Below, piece after piece: positions 8,342 to 17,453 of a DNA stretch of 64,000 nucleotides (within the stretch, counting starts at the first letter, position 1; the number at the start of each line of letters is the position of its first letter). A program made the position numbers and the translations under genes. The stretch is from Parapedobacter sp042666505 (GTDB lineage Bacteria; Bacteroidota; Bacteroidia; Sphingobacteriales; Sphingobacteriaceae): contig NZ_JBHTDN010000005.1 of NCBI RefSeq assembly GCF_042666505.1, forward strand, positions 62,001 through 126,000, given 5' to 3'. Under the pieces are notes generated by a model that was given only the letters and a program-made list of their open reading frames with translations, did no database searches and was not told the DNA's origin.

Positions 8342-9694
8342 TTAAAGGTCATATTTATTTAGCCGCCGGTAAAGAGCAGTCCGCGTGATTCCGAGTTCCT
8401 TCGCAGCCTTGCTGATATTCCCCCCATGTTTTTCCACCACATTGGCGATGGTGATGCGCTCGAGTTCGCCCAAGTTGTGTTCTTCGGGTAGCTGACGTTG
8501 CACGGGATGGTTCTGCGACGACTGCTCTATCGCCGAGAAGATAAGGTCTTCCGCCCCCAGAATTTCTCCCTCCGCCATGATGACAGCACGCTCAATGCTA
8601 TACTGAAGCTCCCGAACATTACCTGGATAGTGATATTTGAGGAGTTTTTGGGCTGCGCTGTTGTCAAGATCCGTCAGGGACTTCCTGTATTTCTCTGCAT
8701 ATTTTTGAAGAAAATGACGGGCAATGCGAAGAATATCATCGCCTCGTTCCCGCAGAGGCGGCACCTGCAGGTCGACCGTATTAATTCTATAGATAAGATC
8801 TTTGCGGAAACGGCTTTCATTGGCCAATTCTGTCAAAGGCACATTGGTCGCGCAAACCAGCCGGATGTCTATGGGGATAGGCGTATTGCTTCCCAACGGA
8901 ATAACCTGCCGATTTTGTAGCACGCTGAGCAATTTGGCCTGCTGTTGGAGGGAGATATTCCCGATTTCATCGAGAAATAACGTGCCGCCATTCGCGGCTT
9001 CAAACCGGCCGATACGGTCTTCCCGGGCATCGGTAAATGCGCCTTTTTTATGACCGAATAGTTCGCTTTCAAACAAGCTTTCGGTCAATGCACCGACATC
9101 GACTTTGATAAAAGGCCGATCTGCTCGCGAGGATTGCCTGTGGATACCGGTTGCGATCAAGTCCTTGCCCGTTCCATTCTCGCCCAGTATAAGAATATTG
9201 GCATCGGTAGGTGCGATTTTATTGATTTTGTACAGCAAGTCCTGCATGACCTCCGATTCTCCGATAAATTCCGAATCCGGCCCCGTTGCAGGTTCAGCTG
9301 CCTTTTTAGGGCCCTTCTTCGATAACAATCCGGTAATCACGCCAATGAGCTGTTCATTTTGCCAGGGTTTTACCACAAAATCGGCAGCTCCCTGTTTTAA
9401 CGACGTTACCGCTAAATCTATCGCGCCATAAGCCGTGATCATGACAACAGGCAATTCCGGTTTAAGCGCCTTTATGCGGCCAAGCCAGTATAGTCCTTCG
9501 TTTCCGGTATTGATGGTGCTTTTGAAATTCATATCCAACAATACCAAATCGGGGCTTTCTCGTGCAATTAGGGAGGGGATCTGCTCAGGATTATGTTCTG
9601 TGATGACTTTACTTACTTGTTGTTTAAGCAAGAGCCGTACAGCGGTTAGCACATCCGGGTCGTCGTCTACGACTAATATACGTGAATGTTTCAT
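8342..9694 (-). CDS. sigma-54-dependent response regulator (NtrC family)
   Basis: A 450-residue NtrC-type activator: receiver domain (acidic DDD at 10-12, phosphoacceptor D54 in LVLLDMNF, K109), AAA+ domain (Walker A GENGTGKD 171-178) and a Fis-type helix-turn-helix at the end (NISKAAKELGITRTALYRRL). The sigma-54 contact loop reads GAFTDA at 218-223 instead of GAFTGA. I use the ATG at 9694, where the receiver begins; an upstream extension to 9790 adds 32 unlike residues and enters the tRNA promoter region. It is first in the regulator-kinase-phosphatase operon. Confidence 0.93.
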   Translation of the reverse strand: MKHSRILVVDDDPDVLTAVRLLLKQQVSKVITEHNPEQIPSLIARESPDLVLLDMNFKSTINTGNEGLYWLGRIKALKPELPVVMITAYGAIDLAVTSLKQGAADFVVKPWQNEQLIGVITGLLSKKGPKKAAEPATGPDSEFIGESEVMQDLLYKINKIAPTDANILILGENGTGKDLIATGIHRQSSRADRPFIKVDVGALTESLFESELFGHKKGAFTDAREDRIGRFEAANGGTLFLDEIGNISLQQQAKLLSVLQNRQVIPLGSNTPIPIDIRLVCATNVPLTELANESRFRKDLIYRINTVDLQVPPLRERGDDILRIARHFLQKYAEKYRKSLTDLDNSAAQKLLKYHYPGNVRELQYSIERAVIMAEGEILGAEDLIFSAIEQSSQNHPVQRQLPEEHNLGELERITIANVVEKHGGNISKAAKELGITRTALYRRLNKYDL

Positions 9695-9768
9695 GGAGCT
9701 GCTTACTATCCAATCAAAACGTAAAACTACAACTATAAGTTCGGCTCGCAAAAAAATGAAAAAATAAT

Positions 9769-9798
9769 TTTGAATGTCAGGTAACAGCACTATATTTG
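9769..9798 (+). promoter_or_regulatory. promoter of tRNA-Val
   Basis: TTTG at 9769-9772, an 18-base spacer, then TATATTTG at 9791-9798, a full match to TAnnTTTG. The tRNA begins 15 bases downstream. Confidence 0.75.
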
Positions 9799-9813
9799 CA
9801 GTCCGAAAACGAA

Positions 9814-9891
9814 GGGAGCTTAGCTCAGCTGGTTCAGAGCACCTGCCTTACAAGCAGGGGGTCACTGGTTCGAACCCAGTAGCTCCCACCA
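9814..9891 (+). tRNA. tRNA-Val (anticodon TAC)
   Basis: A complete cloverleaf: acceptor GGGAGCT pairing with AGCTCCC, D arm GCTC/GAGC, anticodon stem CCTGC/GCAGG around the loop CTTACAA (anticodon TAC, reading GTA and related valine codons), and T arm ACTGG TTCGAAC CCAGT. The 3' CCA is encoded. It is a single tRNA with its own promoter and terminator. Confidence 0.97.
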
Positions 9892-9892
9892 C

Positions 9893-9920
9893 CACCCGCC
9901 ACATGGCGGGTGTTTTTTTT
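9893..9920 (+). terminator. terminator of tRNA-Val
   Basis: The stem CACCCGCC (9893-9900) pairs with GGCGGGTG (9905-9912) around ACAT and is followed by eight T, directly behind the tRNA. Confidence 0.85.
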
Positions 9921-10032
9921 TACCTTGGACGCCTGCATACGCATCACCGACCCCTTCCCGCGGGGTTGCGTTCGGGGTGAAAATTCATAGGATGGTAGGT
10001 TATGAAAACAGCAAAATAAAGTATCTTCGTCT

Positions 10033-10695
10033 ATGATAAAAACGATAAGCACCGTAATATTTGATTTGGATGGCACGTTAGCGAACACCTTGCCGCTTTG
10101 CATACGGGCATTCCGAGCATCCATTGAACCGCTCGCAAATCGAGCCTTATCGGATCAGGAGATCATCGCTACATTCGGGCCTTCAGAAGAGGGCACCATC
10201 ATGAAGTTGGCGCCAGATCACTATGAACAGGGGGTCGCAGATTATTTAGCACATTACAAAGCTTTCCACGACATGTGTCCCACTGCGTTTGACGGGATTC
10301 CGGAATTGCTGGCTATGCTTAACGCCGGCGGTGTAGCGTTGGCCATGGTCACCGGAAAGGGACCTGCGAGCACGCAAATTACCTTAAGCCAATTCCGCTT
10401 GGCGGAATATTTCCGGGCCATCGAAACCGGGTCACCTTCGGGACCGGTCAAAGCCATCGGCATCCGGAAAGTATTGGAGATACTTGGAATCAATGATAAC
10501 AATCAGGCCATTTATGTGGGAGATGCGCCAAGCGACATAATCGCATCCCGTGAAGTGGGCATCCCGGTGATTGGCGCTGCCTGGGCAGAGACGACAGACG
10601 CGAGGGCGTTGGAAGCGTTGAACCCGGATGCGTTGTTTTACTCCGTCGCCGACTTTTCGGCGTGGTTACAAAACCGTATTTTCACAACCCTGTGA
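10033..10695 (+). CDS. HAD-superfamily phosphatase, phosphoglycolate phosphatase-like
   Basis: A 220-residue HAD hydrolase with motif I FDLDGTLANT (nucleophile D11, general acid D13), motif II VTGKG near 105 and motif III/IV around VGDAPSDI near 170. The helical cap lies between motifs I and II, as in the phosphoglycolate phosphatase and beta-phosphoglucomutase subgroup. The substrate cannot be fixed from sequence. It is a stand-alone gene; TATCTTCG just before the ATG is a one-mismatch -7 box and would give an almost leaderless message. Confidence 0.85.
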   Translation: MIKTISTVIFDLDGTLANTLPLCIRAFRASIEPLANRALSDQEIIATFGPSEEGTIMKLAPDHYEQGVADYLAHYKAFHDMCPTAFDGIPELLAMLNAGGVALAMVTGKGPASTQITLSQFRLAEYFRAIETGSPSGPVKAIGIRKVLEILGINDNNQAIYVGDAPSDIIASREVGIPVIGAAWAETTDARALEALNPDALFYSVADFSAWLQNRIFTTL

Positions 10696-10711
10696 CTTAC
10701 AACAAGGCAAA

Positions 10712-12709
10712 CTAGTCGTAAAATTTCCACGCAATGCCTACCCGAAGATTGGCGTTGTTCATCGGATACCTTCGCACTGTATAATATCCCGCTGGCCATA
10801 GGTGCTGGTTCACGAAGTTATAACTCAGGAAAAGGTTGGCGCGTTTGAGGGTAGCTGTGGCCCATACATCCACAATGGGATAGGTAGAGAACTCGATTCC
10901 CACGTTGTCGTTGTAAAACTGTCCGATGTTAATGGCATAGGAAGGCGTTCGGAAAGGGGTGTTGAAGCGAACGTCAAAACCAAGGTTAAAATCGACAATT
11001 TTATAGAGCAAGCCATGGTAGTAGAGGCTATGCCAAGTATAGAGTTCGGGAATAGCGAGTACCGCATTGTAATCCGACTTCTGGTACACCGCGAAATTCT
11101 TGAAATGAAATCTTCCGAGTGTGACGTTTTGACCCACGGACAGCTTCAGTAGGTTGATGTTGCTTCCCAGTTGTGTGGGCTCAATAACGCGCAGCTTTCG
11201 AGAATCACGCTCTGGATTATCCACCTCACTGTAATAGAGGTAATTACTGATTAGAAAATATTCCGCTTTTCCCGAGAACCCTATGGCAGCATTCTGATAG
11301 GAAAATGAGAGGTTGGTGGTTTTGGTCTTCTCAAAATTATGATCCCGGGCATCCCATTGATGGTAGGTATAGTTCACTCGCTGAAACAGCCATTCAGGCG
11401 ATTTGTTTTGGGTATACGCCCCCAGCACAACCCGGCCGATCGTGTTACTCAGCAGGATGTCTGCCTTGGCTTCGTAAAGGTAGTCTCCAAAGTTTGCTCC
11501 TTGCACTATCTGATTCAGATCGCCCGTTATGCTAATCCGATCACTGAACCGGTATCCAACACCGGCTTTCAGGGTACTATTTTGGAGGAATGTGTGGTAT
11601 CCGCGGTCGCGATACCAGTGCATATCATGCTGGTATCCCAGGTCAATTTTCACCTCATTTTTGATAAAAGCCAGGGATTTTCCCCGCAGGTAAAAGCTGT
11701 AGCCAAAATCGTTGGTAATCGTATTTACCCGTGTGGTATCTTCAGTTAGCCGGTTTTGCACAAAGGGAAAGGCACCGTTCAAATCTTCTTCGTTCTTATA
11801 AAACTGGAAATTTTGAAAACGCAGGTTTAGACTATGGGACATGCGGTTCGTAGGAAGGATCTGCTGTTCGGGCTCACCGGCATGGATTGTATCCAGGCGC
11901 CCCAAAAACAGGCTTTGACGAAGGAAGATGCTGTTGTCCCGCCAAGTGTGCCTGGGACGTTCGTCACGGGTGCCTGTAAGCTTGGTAGGTTTCGAGTCGC
12001 TGGGCCGCCTATCTGGATCACGGAAAATGGTATCGTTGAGAATGGACCCATTTTCAGTGGAAATAAGCTTATTGAACACCGCGTTCGTCAATAAATTATA
12101 TCGATGGTTGGCGGATTCATACCAGGCAAAAACGGCAGACTTCAAGTCGTTGTATCGCTGATTGGTGTAATACCCATCGGCACGCGCCGCGTGAAACTCA
12201 CCACCGATGTTTAGCCGGGGATTGATATTCTGGGTCACTTTTGCGCGAATAACCTGATCGTCAAAAAAGAACCCGACATTGTACAGTTCCGAAAAGGGTG
12301 CCCGTGCTCGGTAATACTTGATGGAATCCGATCGGTAAAGGTATCGCTCCAAACTGTGAAATCCGGTCTGGAATCCGATGCTTTTGTTCGGAACAAAAAG
12401 CAGGTCACGCGTGGCCAGCCCATAACTGCCCAGGTTGATGCTGGGATTCATCGGTTGATTCTGGGGGTTGTAATACTGGAAATTCTGGTGGAGCGTATCG
12501 ATTTGATAGGTAAACGTGCCTTGCTTCATCATGGCAAGGGTAGTGTATCGTATATACCTTGCCGAATAAATTACACTATCGACTTTATTATCTTCTGCGG
12601 CGCGCGCCGAGTCAAGTGCGCTACTAAATTCTTCCTCTTGCGCATACAACGCAGGCAGGAAAGAAAACGAACACACCGAGAGTAGCAAAACGCGAAGCAA
12701 CACCTTCAT
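10712..12709 (-). CDS. putative outer-membrane porin (Porin_10-like)
   Basis: A 665-residue protein with a signal peptide (cleavage probably after ALYA-Q, about residue 23) and an amphipathic beta-strand body ending in an aromatic residue pattern (VGIAWKFYD), expected of an outer-membrane barrel. The segments ending NLGSYGLATRDLLF and FLSYNFVNQHLWPAGYY match the Bacteroidota putative porin family as I know it. The transported substrate is unknown. Its ATG overlaps the stop of the purine nucleoside phosphorylase gene, hinting at a link to nucleoside use. Confidence 0.75.
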   Translation of the reverse strand: MKVLLRVLLLSVCSFSFLPALYAQEEEFSSALDSARAAEDNKVDSVIYSARYIRYTTLAMMKQGTFTYQIDTLHQNFQYYNPQNQPMNPSINLGSYGLATRDLLFVPNKSIGFQTGFHSLERYLYRSDSIKYYRARAPFSELYNVGFFFDDQVIRAKVTQNINPRLNIGGEFHAARADGYYTNQRYNDLKSAVFAWYESANHRYNLLTNAVFNKLISTENGSILNDTIFRDPDRRPSDSKPTKLTGTRDERPRHTWRDNSIFLRQSLFLGRLDTIHAGEPEQQILPTNRMSHSLNLRFQNFQFYKNEEDLNGAFPFVQNRLTEDTTRVNTITNDFGYSFYLRGKSLAFIKNEVKIDLGYQHDMHWYRDRGYHTFLQNSTLKAGVGYRFSDRISITGDLNQIVQGANFGDYLYEAKADILLSNTIGRVVLGAYTQNKSPEWLFQRVNYTYHQWDARDHNFEKTKTTNLSFSYQNAAIGFSGKAEYFLISNYLYYSEVDNPERDSRKLRVIEPTQLGSNINLLKLSVGQNVTLGRFHFKNFAVYQKSDYNAVLAIPELYTWHSLYYHGLLYKIVDFNLGFDVRFNTPFRTPSYAINIGQFYNDNVGIEFSTYPIVDVWATATLKRANLFLSYNFVNQHLWPAGYYTVRRYPMNNANLRVGIAWKFYD

Positions 12710-13524
12710 TGCTGCAAAGCTACCAATTCTTTCAATATTACCGCCATCTTCGGTTCAGCGGCGGCGGCCACTTCGACGATTTCAGCAAGCGAAACAGGCC
12801 GTAAATCTTCGTGGAAACCTTCGTCAGTGATAACCGAAATGGCGAAGACAGGCAACCCCATATGGTTGGCCACAATAACTTCGGGTACAGTACTCATTCC
12901 CACGATGTCTCCGCCAATGAAGCGCATATAGCGATATTCCGCCCGGGTCTCCAGATTGGGTCCGGGTGTGGATACATAAATGGCGCGGTGGACTGTAATT
13001 TTCCGTTGTTGGGCAATGGCCATCCCCTGTTGAATCATATCGGCGTCATAGGGCCTGCTCATGTCGGGAAAGCGCGGGCCAAAGCGGGGATCGTTAGGCC
13101 CTCGCAACGGATTGTCCGGCAAAAGATTGATATGATCGTCAATGATTGCCAGATCACCTTTTCGCATTGCGGGATTGAGAGACCCTGAAGCATTGGATAC
13201 AAATAATTTATAGATTCCAAGTGCCTTCATGACCCGTACCGGAAACGTAATCTGTTGCATACTGTACCCTTCGTAGTAGTGAAGGCGCCCCTGCATGGCT
13301 ACGACACGGCGGCCACGGAGTGTACCGAATATCAGTTTGCCGGTATGAAATTCGACGGTGGAAATCGGAAAATTCGGAATATTGGCATACATGAGTTGGT
13401 AGCTGATTTCTACTTCCTCGGCAAGTTTGCCCAAACCTGTACCCAGAATAATACCGAATTCAGGTGTAAAATCACCGATGCGATGTTTGATAAATGACGT
13501 GGTTTCTTCAATCAAATGAAACAT
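12706..13524 (-). CDS. purine nucleoside phosphorylase
   Basis: A 272-residue trimeric-type PNP that splits purine nucleosides with phosphate to base and ribose-1-phosphate. Conserved blocks are ILGTGLGKL (about 26-34, phosphate site), GRLHYYEGY (79-87), NASGSLNP and GPNLETRAEYR, then VGMSTVPEV (around 208-216). The ATG at 13524 fits the family start; an ATG 16 codons upstream gives a poorly conserved extension. It lies between rsgA and the porin gene in a minus-strand group, with a 4-base overlap into the porin. Confidence 0.95.
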   Translation of the reverse strand: MFHLIEETTSFIKHRIGDFTPEFGIILGTGLGKLAEEVEISYQLMYANIPNFPISTVEFHTGKLIFGTLRGRRVVAMQGRLHYYEGYSMQQITFPVRVMKALGIYKLFVSNASGSLNPAMRKGDLAIIDDHINLLPDNPLRGPNDPRFGPRFPDMSRPYDADMIQQGMAIAQQRKITVHRAIYVSTPGPNLETRAEYRYMRFIGGDIVGMSTVPEVIVANHMGLPVFAISVITDEGFHEDLRPVSLAEIVEVAAAAEPKMAVILKELVALQQ

Positions 13525-13574
13525 AGCTTCAAACTTGTTCGCCAAACTTAGCGTAATTTCCGCAAGCGGCAAAA

Positions 13575-14501
13575 CTATGTTCGCGTATCGTTGCCGTGGT
13601 AAATACTCAGATAGCTTTCGTAACGACTAGGTGCAATCTCCTCGTCACGAAGGGCCGCCAGTACCGCGCATCCGGGTTCATTGATGTGACGGCAATTATG
13701 GAAGCGGCAATCGTTCATTAACGCACGCATTTCGGGAAAGAAATGCCCAAGTTCTTGTTGTTCAATATCGATGATGCCCAATTCACGTATTCCCGGTGTG
13801 TCAATCAACTGGCCGCCGAAGGGAAGCGTAATCATTTCGGCAAAGGTCGTGGTATGCTTACCTTTGTCTGACCATTCGGAAACCGCTGCCGTACGAAGTT
13901 TTGCATGAGGGTGGATGGCGTTAATCAGCGTAGATTTGCCGACACCGGAATGGCCCGAAATCAACGTGGTTTTATTCCGAAGCAAATCTTTTAAAATTTC
14001 GACGTTCGTACCTTTAAGGGCAGAAATTTCGTAGCAGGGGTAGCCGATGGCTTTATAGATTCCTTCGTAATCGCGCAATATGTCCAGGCCTTCTTCAGAG
14101 AACAGGTCCAGCTTATTAAATAACAACCCTGCGGGTATGTCATATGCTTCGGCGGTGACCAGAAAGCGGTCGATAAACCCTAGAGAAGTAAATGGCGAGG
14201 CCAACGTGACCACCAGCAGCGCCTGATCCAGATTGGCGGCGATGATCTGGGCTTGCTTCGATAGGTTTACAGATTTACGGATAATGTAATTCTTTCGTTC
14301 ATGCAGATGCACAATGATGGCGGTATCGCCGGCGGCTTCCGCTTCAAGCGTGATGTCCACCCAGTCGCCGACCGCGATGGGGTTCGTGGTTTTGATGTCT
14401 TTGGTTCTGAATTTGCCCTTGATCCGGCACTTGTAAGTATTGCCGTCGTCAGCAAGCACCTCATACCAGCTCCCCGTTGATTTGGTGACAAGGCCCCTCA
14501 T
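13575..14501 (-). CDS. rsgA: ribosome small-subunit-dependent GTPase A
   Basis: A 308-residue circularly permuted GTPase that assists late 30S subunit maturation. Visible are the N-terminal OB fold, then G4 NKLD (129-132), G1 SGHSGVGKST (182-191), G3 DTPGIRE (234-240), and the C-terminal zinc site CRFHNCRH-(5)-C (C265, C270, H272, C278). The order G4-G1-G3 confirms the permutation. It is first in the minus-strand group rsgA / nucleoside phosphorylase / porin and divergent from polA. Confidence 0.97.
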   Translation of the reverse strand: MRGLVTKSTGSWYEVLADDGNTYKCRIKGKFRTKDIKTTNPIAVGDWVDITLEAEAAGDTAIIVHLHERKNYIIRKSVNLSKQAQIIAANLDQALLVVTLASPFTSLGFIDRFLVTAEAYDIPAGLLFNKLDLFSEEGLDILRDYEGIYKAIGYPCYEISALKGTNVEILKDLLRNKTTLISGHSGVGKSTLINAIHPHAKLRTAAVSEWSDKGKHTTTFAEMITLPFGGQLIDTPGIRELGIIDIEQQELGHFFPEMRALMNDCRFHNCRHINEPGCAVLAALRDEEIAPSRYESYLSIYHGNDTRT

Positions 14502-14605
14502 TCCATTACCCGTTGTATCCGTTTGTATCTACCGCCATTGCTGCAAAAGTCGTAAATTTATTTGTGAAGTTATGAATTTGTGCAATGCATCTCATCGCTA
14601 TCGCC

Positions 14606-14613
14606 TATCTTTG
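14606..14613 (+). promoter_or_regulatory. -7 promoter box of polA
   Basis: TATCTTTG matches TAnnTTTG 26 bases before the GTG start of polA. It lies inside a longer in-frame reading that begins at an ATG at 14585, which argues that this ATG is upstream of transcription and is not the start. The -33 box is weak: the nearest TTTG (14577-14580) is 25 bases away. Confidence 0.5.
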
Positions 14614-14638
14614 TACGACACCAATACGTAAAGCACAG

Positions 14639-17440
14639 GTGAAAAAATTGTTTTTTTTAGATGGTATGGCCTTGATCTACAGGGCTTATTTTGCATTAAG
14701 TAAAACTCCAAGAATCACTTCGACGGGATTTAACACGTCTGCGATATTCGGATTTGCCAATACGTTGCTTGAATTGTTACGCACACAGCAACCCTCGCAC
14801 GTCGCCGTCGTGTTTGATACGATGGCGCCCACGAATCGGCACGCCGAGTTCGAATCGTATAAAGCAAACCGACAGGCCATTCCCGAAGATCTGGCCGCGG
14901 CGATCCCCTATGTATATAAATTGATAGAAGGATTCAACATACCCCTCATTACGTTAGATGGCTATGAGGCTGACGACATCATCGGCACATTGGCAAAACA
15001 GGCTGAAGCCCGTGGATATACGGTATACTGCATGACCCCCGATAAGGATTTCGGGCAATTGGTGTCAGAGCGCGTCTTCATCTATAAACCCGCCCGATTG
15101 GGCAATGGAGCGGAAGTCCTTGGCGTGAAGGAGATACTGGAAAAGTGGGAAGTAACCGACGTCAAGCAGGTGATCGATATCCTGGGGCTTTGGGGAGATT
15201 CCGTGGATAACATACCGGGCATACCGGGTATCGGCGAGAAGACGGCCAAGGACCTGATTAAACGCTTTGGTTCCATGGAGAATATATTGGCTAATACCGA
15301 TCAGCTCAAAGGCAAGCAAAAGGAAAATCTAGAAACGTTTGCGGAACAGGGGCTGATTTCGAAAAAGCTAGCGACCATTCAATTGGATGTACCCATTGAA
15401 TTGGACGAAGAGAAATTGGTGCTTCGCGAACCCGATCGGGAAGCCCTAGAGCCGCTATTTGCTGAGTTGGAATTCCGTACTCTTGGCAAGCGGGTTTTTG
15501 GTGAAGAGTTTAACGTGCTGGACGGAAAGTCGACCGTAGGTGCACAGATGGATCTGTTCGGAAACGCGGTCGACAGCAGCTTGCAGACTCCGGATGCGGC
15601 AGCCGAATATGTGCCACCCACGGCCGGCCGTAGTGTCCACAACACACCCCATACCTATTTCCTGGCGGATACGCCGGAGCTGCAACAGGAATTGGCCGCT
15701 TTGTTATCCAAACAGCGAAGTTTTTGCTTTGACACGGAAACCACGGGTACAGACGCAAACACCGCAGATTTGGTGGGTCTTTCCTTTGCCATTGAACCGG
15801 GCAAGGCTTGGTATGTTCCCGCGTGCCCCGATCGCGATGAATGCCTGCGGTTACTAGCCTATTTTAAACCCGTGTTCGAGGACGAGACCATAGAAAAAAT
15901 CGGACAGAATACAAAATACGACATCCTTCTCCTCGCCCGGTATGGCATCACCGTGCGGGGGCCGTTGTTCGATACGATGCTGGCACATTACCTCATCGAT
16001 CCGGATACGCGGCACGGAATGGATGTCCTGGCTGAAAATTACCTAGGCTATACGCCGATCTCCATTACAGAACTGATTGGCCCGAGGGGTAAGAAACAGG
16101 GAAACATGCAGGATGTCGATATAGAAACCATCAAAGAATACGCTGCGGAGGATGCCGATATTACCTTGCAGCTGAAGGCGGTTTTTGAACCCTTGCTGGA
16201 GCAGGCAGAGGCTATCGAACTGGCTAAAAAGGTAGAGTTTCCATTGGTGCATGTACTTGCCGAAATGGAACAATGCGGAGTCAATATTGATGTACCGGTG
16301 CTGCGGCAATTCTCGGAAGCCTTGGAACGTGAGTCGTCTGTAATTGAGAAAACCATTTATGAAAAAGCGGGTGTTAGATTTAACATCGCTTCGCCGAAGC
16401 AACTTGGCGAAGTGCTTTTTGAGAAATTACAGCTTGACCCCAAAGCCAAAAAAACCAAGACCGGACAGTATAAAACCGGCGAAGATGTACTCCTGGCATT
16501 AGCTCCGAAGAGCGATATTGTAAAAGATATTCTGGAATTCAGACAATTGCAGAAACTCAAATCGACCTATGTGGATGCACTTCCTCAGCTGATAAACCCC
16601 ATCACCGGGCGGGTACATACATCCTATAACCAAGCTGTGGCGGCCACAGGCCGGCTGAGTTCGACAAACCCCAATCTTCAAAATATTCCCATCCGTACGG
16701 AGCGGGGAAGGGAAGTGCGCAAAGCATTTATACCGAGGGATGACGACCACGTGATTTTATCCGCCGATTATTCGCAGATTGAATTACGGTTGGTGGCTCA
16801 CATGAGCGGAGATGAAGGTATGCTGGATGCATTTGCGAAAGGCTTGGACGTGCACCGGGCCACTGCGGCGAAGGTATATGGGGTGTCGTTGGATGAAGTC
16901 ACCTCTGAACAACGGAGAAATGCCAAAGCCGTTAATTTCGGCATCATCTATGGTCAGTCAGCTTTCGGCCTCTCCCAGAACCTGGGTATTCCTCGAACGG
17001 AAGCAGCACAGATCATCGAACAGTATTTTGCGCAATATCCAGGCATCAAGCGTTATATGAATGACACCATCAATTTCGCGAAAGAAAATGGCTATGTAGA
17101 AACGTTGCTGAAACGGCGGCGTTATCTGAGAGACATCAATTCGGCCAATCAAACCGTAAGGGGGTTTGCCGAACGAAATGCCATTAACGCACCGATCCAG
17201 GGGTCGGCGGCGGATATGATTAAGATAGCCATGATTGCGATACACGAGGCGATTAAGCAACGCGGATTGCGCGGCAAGATGACCATGCAAGTGCATGATG
17301 AACTGGTATTTGACGTCCCAAAGGAGGAGTTGCCCGTATTCCGCGAACTTGCTGAGCTGCATATGAAAAATGCCTTGGTGATGTCTGTTCCAATTGTGGT
17401 CGAACTGGGAGTGGGGCGTAATTGGCTGGAAGCTCATTAG
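14639..17440 (+). CDS. polA: DNA polymerase I
   Basis: A 933-residue Pol I with all three activities: 5'-3' exonuclease (DGYEADDII, TPDKDFGQLV, GDSVDNIPGI in the first 210 residues), an intact 3'-5' proofreading domain (FDTETTG near 363, YAAEDADITL), and the polymerase with motif A DYSQIELR (about 708), motif B RRNAKAVNFGIIYG (about 758) and motif C VHDEL (about 884). The start is taken as GTG 14639 because the family begins KKLFLLDGMALIYR and the promoter box lies upstream. It is used for Okazaki fragment processing and repair. Confidence 0.97.
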   Translation: MKKLFFLDGMALIYRAYFALSKTPRITSTGFNTSAIFGFANTLLELLRTQQPSHVAVVFDTMAPTNRHAEFESYKANRQAIPEDLAAAIPYVYKLIEGFNIPLITLDGYEADDIIGTLAKQAEARGYTVYCMTPDKDFGQLVSERVFIYKPARLGNGAEVLGVKEILEKWEVTDVKQVIDILGLWGDSVDNIPGIPGIGEKTAKDLIKRFGSMENILANTDQLKGKQKENLETFAEQGLISKKLATIQLDVPIELDEEKLVLREPDREALEPLFAELEFRTLGKRVFGEEFNVLDGKSTVGAQMDLFGNAVDSSLQTPDAAAEYVPPTAGRSVHNTPHTYFLADTPELQQELAALLSKQRSFCFDTETTGTDANTADLVGLSFAIEPGKAWYVPACPDRDECLRLLAYFKPVFEDETIEKIGQNTKYDILLLARYGITVRGPLFDTMLAHYLIDPDTRHGMDVLAENYLGYTPISITELIGPRGKKQGNMQDVDIETIKEYAAEDADITLQLKAVFEPLLEQAEAIELAKKVEFPLVHVLAEMEQCGVNIDVPVLRQFSEALERESSVIEKTIYEKAGVRFNIASPKQLGEVLFEKLQLDPKAKKTKTGQYKTGEDVLLALAPKSDIVKDILEFRQLQKLKSTYVDALPQLINPITGRVHTSYNQAVAATGRLSSTNPNLQNIPIRTERGREVRKAFIPRDDDHVILSADYSQIELRLVAHMSGDEGMLDAFAKGLDVHRATAAKVYGVSLDEVTSEQRRNAKAVNFGIIYGQSAFGLSQNLGIPRTEAAQIIEQYFAQYPGIKRYMNDTINFAKENGYVETLLKRRRYLRDINSANQTVRGFAERNAINAPIQGSAADMIKIAMIAIHEAIKQRGLRGKMTMQVHDELVFDVPKEELPVFRELAELHMKNALVMSVPIVVELGVGRNWLEAH

Positions 17441-17453
17441 GCATTAGACAGGT

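Noticed and set aside
14585..14638. Eighteen-codon N-terminal extension of PolA from an upstream ATG
   Set aside because: It contains the TATCTTTG promoter box and is unlike the start of Pol I proteins.
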